Shown: one piece after another, positions 5,381 through 7,082 of the stretch
Layout: every line of letters starts with the position of its first letter
Position numbering within the stretch: position 1 is the first letter of the stretch
Assembly: GCA_017615405.1 (NCBI GenBank)
Contig: JAGAAE010000171.1
Coordinates: 1 to 7,082, forward strand
Reading direction: 5' to 3'
Source of the DNA: Clostridia bacterium
GTDB taxonomy: Bacteria; Bacillota; Clostridia; Oscillospirales; Acutalibacteraceae
DNA length: 7,082 bases
Notes under the pieces: model-generated
The model's database searches: none
What the model was told of the DNA's origin: nothing
Seen by the model: the letters and a program-made list of their open reading frames with translations, nothing else
Made by a program: the position numbers and the translations under genes

Positions 5381-6022
5381 ATGAAAACAATTCTATTTCA
5401 GGGTGACTCGATAACCGATTGCAGTCGAAGCCGCGACAATTCAAAGAGCATGGGGCTCGGCTACCCGAACCTTATCAAGGCAAAACTCGGATTTGACGAG
5501 CCCTATTCATACGAATTTTTAAACCGCGGTGTCAGCGGCAACAGAGTCGTCGACGTTTATGCGAGGATCAAGGCGGATATATTAAACCTTCGCCCCGATT
5601 ATATGAGCATTCTTATCGGTGTCAACGATATCTGGCACGAGGTTTCGTGGAACAACGGCGTAAGCCCCGATAAGTATGAAAAGATCTACTGTATGCTAAT
5701 CGAAGAGATCAAGGCGGAGCTTCCCGACCTTAAAATTATGATTTTGGAACCGTTCTGCCTTAAAGGCAGCGCTACGGAGGATACAGAGGAACAGCCCGAT
5801 AAATGGAACACATTTAACGGTGGCGTCAGAGAGGTCGCCAAAAGGGCGAGGGCGGTAGCAGAAAAATACGGGCTCCCCTTTGTTCCGCTTCAGGATAAGT
5901 TCGACGAGGTCTCGAAGAATAAGGACACGTCATATTGGCTTATGGACGGCGTTCACCCCGAGGCGCCGGGTCACGAGCTTATCGCAAGAGCATGGCTGAA
6001 AGCCTTTGAAAAAATGAAATAA
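5381..6022 (+). CDS. SGNH/GDSL-family hydrolase (probable esterase or acylhydrolase)
   Basis: A 213-residue protein with all SGNH blocks: GDSIT with the nucleophile S10 (residues 8-12), NRGVSGN with the oxyanion-hole glycine G53, GVND with N82 (80-83), and DGVHP with the catalytic D189 and H192. Enzymes of this fold hydrolyse ester bonds, often removing acetyl groups from carbohydrates or acyl chains from lipids; the substrate here cannot be told. There is no signal peptide or membrane segment, so it should act in the cytoplasm, which would suit deacetylation of imported sugars or oligosaccharides (inference). The ATG is preceded by AAAGGA at ten bases' spacing. It is probably co-transcribed with the membrane protein upstream, and its transcript ends at the hairpin that begins eight bases after the stop. 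Confidence 0.93.
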   Translation: MKTILFQGDSITDCSRSRDNSKSMGLGYPNLIKAKLGFDEPYSYEFLNRGVSGNRVVDVYARIKADILNLRPDYMSILIGVNDIWHEVSWNNGVSPDKYEKIYCMLIEEIKAELPDLKIMILEPFCLKGSATEDTEEQPDKWNTFNGGVREVAKRARAVAEKYGLPFVPLQDKFDEVSKNKDTSYWLMDGVHPEAPGHELIARAWLKAFEKMK

Positions 6023-6066
6023 AAAATCTCCGGCACGGTCTTGATTGACCGTGCCGGTGTTTATTT
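6021..6066. terminator. Bidirectional intrinsic terminator between convergent units
   Basis: Perfect 11-base-pair GC-rich stem, CCGGCACGGTC (6030-6040) with GACCGTGCCGG (6047-6057), and a six-base loop. In the minus direction it is followed by AGATTTTTTATTT, a good T tract for the ABC transporter gene. In the plus direction TGTTTATTT follows, a weaker but usable tract for the hydrolase gene. Confidence 0.9.
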
Positions 6067-6074
6067 CGAGAATT

Positions 6075-7082
6075 TTATTCAAGTTCAAACGCGCCGGTAT
6101 AGAGTTGATAATAGGTTCCCTTCTGGGCTATAAGATCGGCGTGGGTCCCGCGCTCGATTATCTCGCCCTTGCTCAAAACCATTATTACGTCGGCGTTCTT
6201 GACGGTCGAAAGGCGGTGGGCGATAACAAAGACCGTTCTGCCCTCCATCAGTTTATCCATACCGCGCTGGACTATCGCCTCGGTCCTGGTATCAATCGAA
6301 GAAGTTGCCTCGTCGAGTATCATAACCGGGGGATTGGCGACGGCGGCACGGGCGATGGAAATAAGCTGCCTTTGTCCCTGCGAGAGGTTGGTGCCGTTGT
6401 TTGTAAGCATCGTGTTATAGCCGTCGGGAAGTCTCTTTATAAATCCGTCGGCGCCGACAAGTTTTGCCGCCTCGATACACTCGTCGTCGGTTGCATCGAG
6501 CTTGCCGTAACGGATATTATCCATAACGGTTCCGGTGAACAGATTGGTTTCCTGCAAAACTATGCCGAGCGATGAGCGAAGGTCGGATTTCTTTATCTTA
6601 TTGATATTTATTCCGTCATACCTTATCTTGCCGTCCTCGATATCGTAAAAGCGGTTAATTAAATTAGTAATGGTGGTCTTTCCCGCACCGGTAGCGCCGA
6701 CAAAGGCGACCTTCTGACCGGGCTTTGCATAAACCGAAATGTTTTTGAGCACCTGCTTGCCCTCAACGTAGGAAAAGTCGACGTCGGACAAAACGATATC
6801 CCCCGCAAGCGGCGTATAGGTGACGGTACCGTCGCCGTGCGGGTGCTTCCACGCCCATTTTCCGGTCTGATTCTCACACTCGGTCAGCTCACCGTTTTTA
6901 TATTCGGCGTTGACAAGCGTAACGTAGCCGTTATCCTCCTCGGGCTTGCCGTCCATAAGCTCAAATATCCTCTCGGCTCCGGCAAGCGCCATTGCGACGG
7001 CGTTTATCTGCTGGGAGACCTGATTTAAGTTACCCGTAAACTGCTTTGTCATATTAAGGAAAGAGATGATTATCGAGACCGA
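6075..7082 (-). CDS. ABC exporter subunit (fused permease-ATPase), N-terminal part missing (off window)
   Basis: The frame is open to the right edge, giving 336 codons including the stop; a full half-transporter of this type is about 580-640 residues, so most of the membrane domain is outside. The visible part begins with the end of the last membrane helix region and the coupling to the ATPase (fragment residues 1-45, with the ALAGAERIFELMD stretch). A complete nucleotide-binding domain follows: Walker A GATGAGKT (129-136), Q-loop Q177 in LQETNLF, signature LSQGQRQ (233-239), Walker B VMILDE (253-258), D-loop SSID, and H-loop H289 in IAHRLSTV. It is expected to power ATP-driven export of drugs, lipids or peptides, usually as a heterodimer with a neighbouring paralogue that may lie off the right edge. 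A segment of about 30 residues (58-90, TGKWAWKHPHGDG) before the ATPase core looks specific to a Clostridial subgroup. The internal ATG at 7052 is not the start. Confidence 0.95.
   Translation of the reverse strand, partial: SVSIIISFLNMTKQFTGNLNQVSQQINAVAMALAGAERIFELMDGKPEEDNGYVTLVNAEYKNGELTECENQTGKWAWKHPHGDGTVTYTPLAGDIVLSDVDFSYVEGKQVLKNISVYAKPGQKVAFVGATGAGKTTITNLINRFYDIEDGKIRYDGININKIKKSDLRSSLGIVLQETNLFTGTVMDNIRYGKLDATDDECIEAAKLVGADGFIKRLPDGYNTMLTNNGTNLSQGQRQLISIARAAVANPPVMILDEATSSIDTRTEAIVQRGMDKLMEGRTVFVIAHRLSTVKNADVIMVLSKGEIIERGTHADLIAQKGTYYQLYTGAFELE

Noticed and set aside
6045..6575. A 176-codon plus-strand open frame opposite the ABC transporter
   Set aside because: It begins inside the terminator hairpin and is antisense to a complete ATPase domain.
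1..7082. CRISPR arrays, tRNA or rRNA genes, insertion sequences, prophage genes, toxin-antitoxin or defence systems
   Set aside because: No direct repeats with regular spacing, no clover-leaf pattern, no transposase or integrase motif and no recognisable defence gene was found on either strand.

Overview
The window reads as ordinary chromosome from a low-to-moderate GC Firmicute, most likely a gut-type member of the class Clostridia. The evidence is the gene order pyrH-frr-uppS-cdsA-dxr, which is the Firmicute order; strong AGGAGG-type ribosome binding sites; sigma-A promoters with 17-base spacers; a lipoprotein signal of Clostridial style; and a Clostridia-type ABC exporter. Genus or species cannot be told from this sequence alone.

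Layout. (1) Positions 1-3855, minus strand, read from right to left: pyrH (UMP kinase), frr (ribosome recycling factor), uppS (undecaprenyl diphosphate synthase), cdsA (CDP-diglyceride synthase) and dxr (first committed step of the MEP isoprenoid pathway; its C-terminal end lies off the left edge). Gaps are 15-16 bases or a 1-base overlap, except for a 145-base gap between frr and uppS that holds several inverted repeats. A near-consensus promoter starts the cluster just after the terminator of the gene upstream. The usual rpsB-tsf pair is not directly upstream. (2) Positions 3918-4656, minus strand: a single-gene unit for an acidic secreted lipoprotein of unknown function, with its own promoter, a palindrome at the predicted transcription start, and an intrinsic terminator. 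(3) Positions 4692-6057, plus strand, divergent from the lipoprotein: a two-gene unit encoding a two-helix membrane protein with a C-terminal zinc ribbon and a cytoplasmic SGNH/GDSL hydrolase. (4) Positions 6075-7082, minus strand, convergent with unit 3 and sharing a terminator hairpin with it: the C-terminal part of an ABC exporter subunit with a complete ATPase domain; its N-terminus lies off the right edge.

How the genes fit together. Dxr supplies isoprenoid precursor, UppS turns isoprenoid diphosphates into the undecaprenyl carrier used for peptidoglycan and wall polymers, and CdsA makes the CDP-diacylglycerol used for phospholipids, so the distal half of the cluster is an envelope-lipid module. 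The proximal half (pyrH, frr) serves pyrimidine nucleotide supply and translation. The units to the right are envelope-related or of unknown role.

I found no convincing new multi-gene system, RNA gene, CRISPR array, insertion sequence or prophage. The parts worth a second look are the structured frr-uppS gap, the uncharacterised lipoprotein with its start-site palindrome, and the zinc-ribbon membrane protein paired with a hydrolase.
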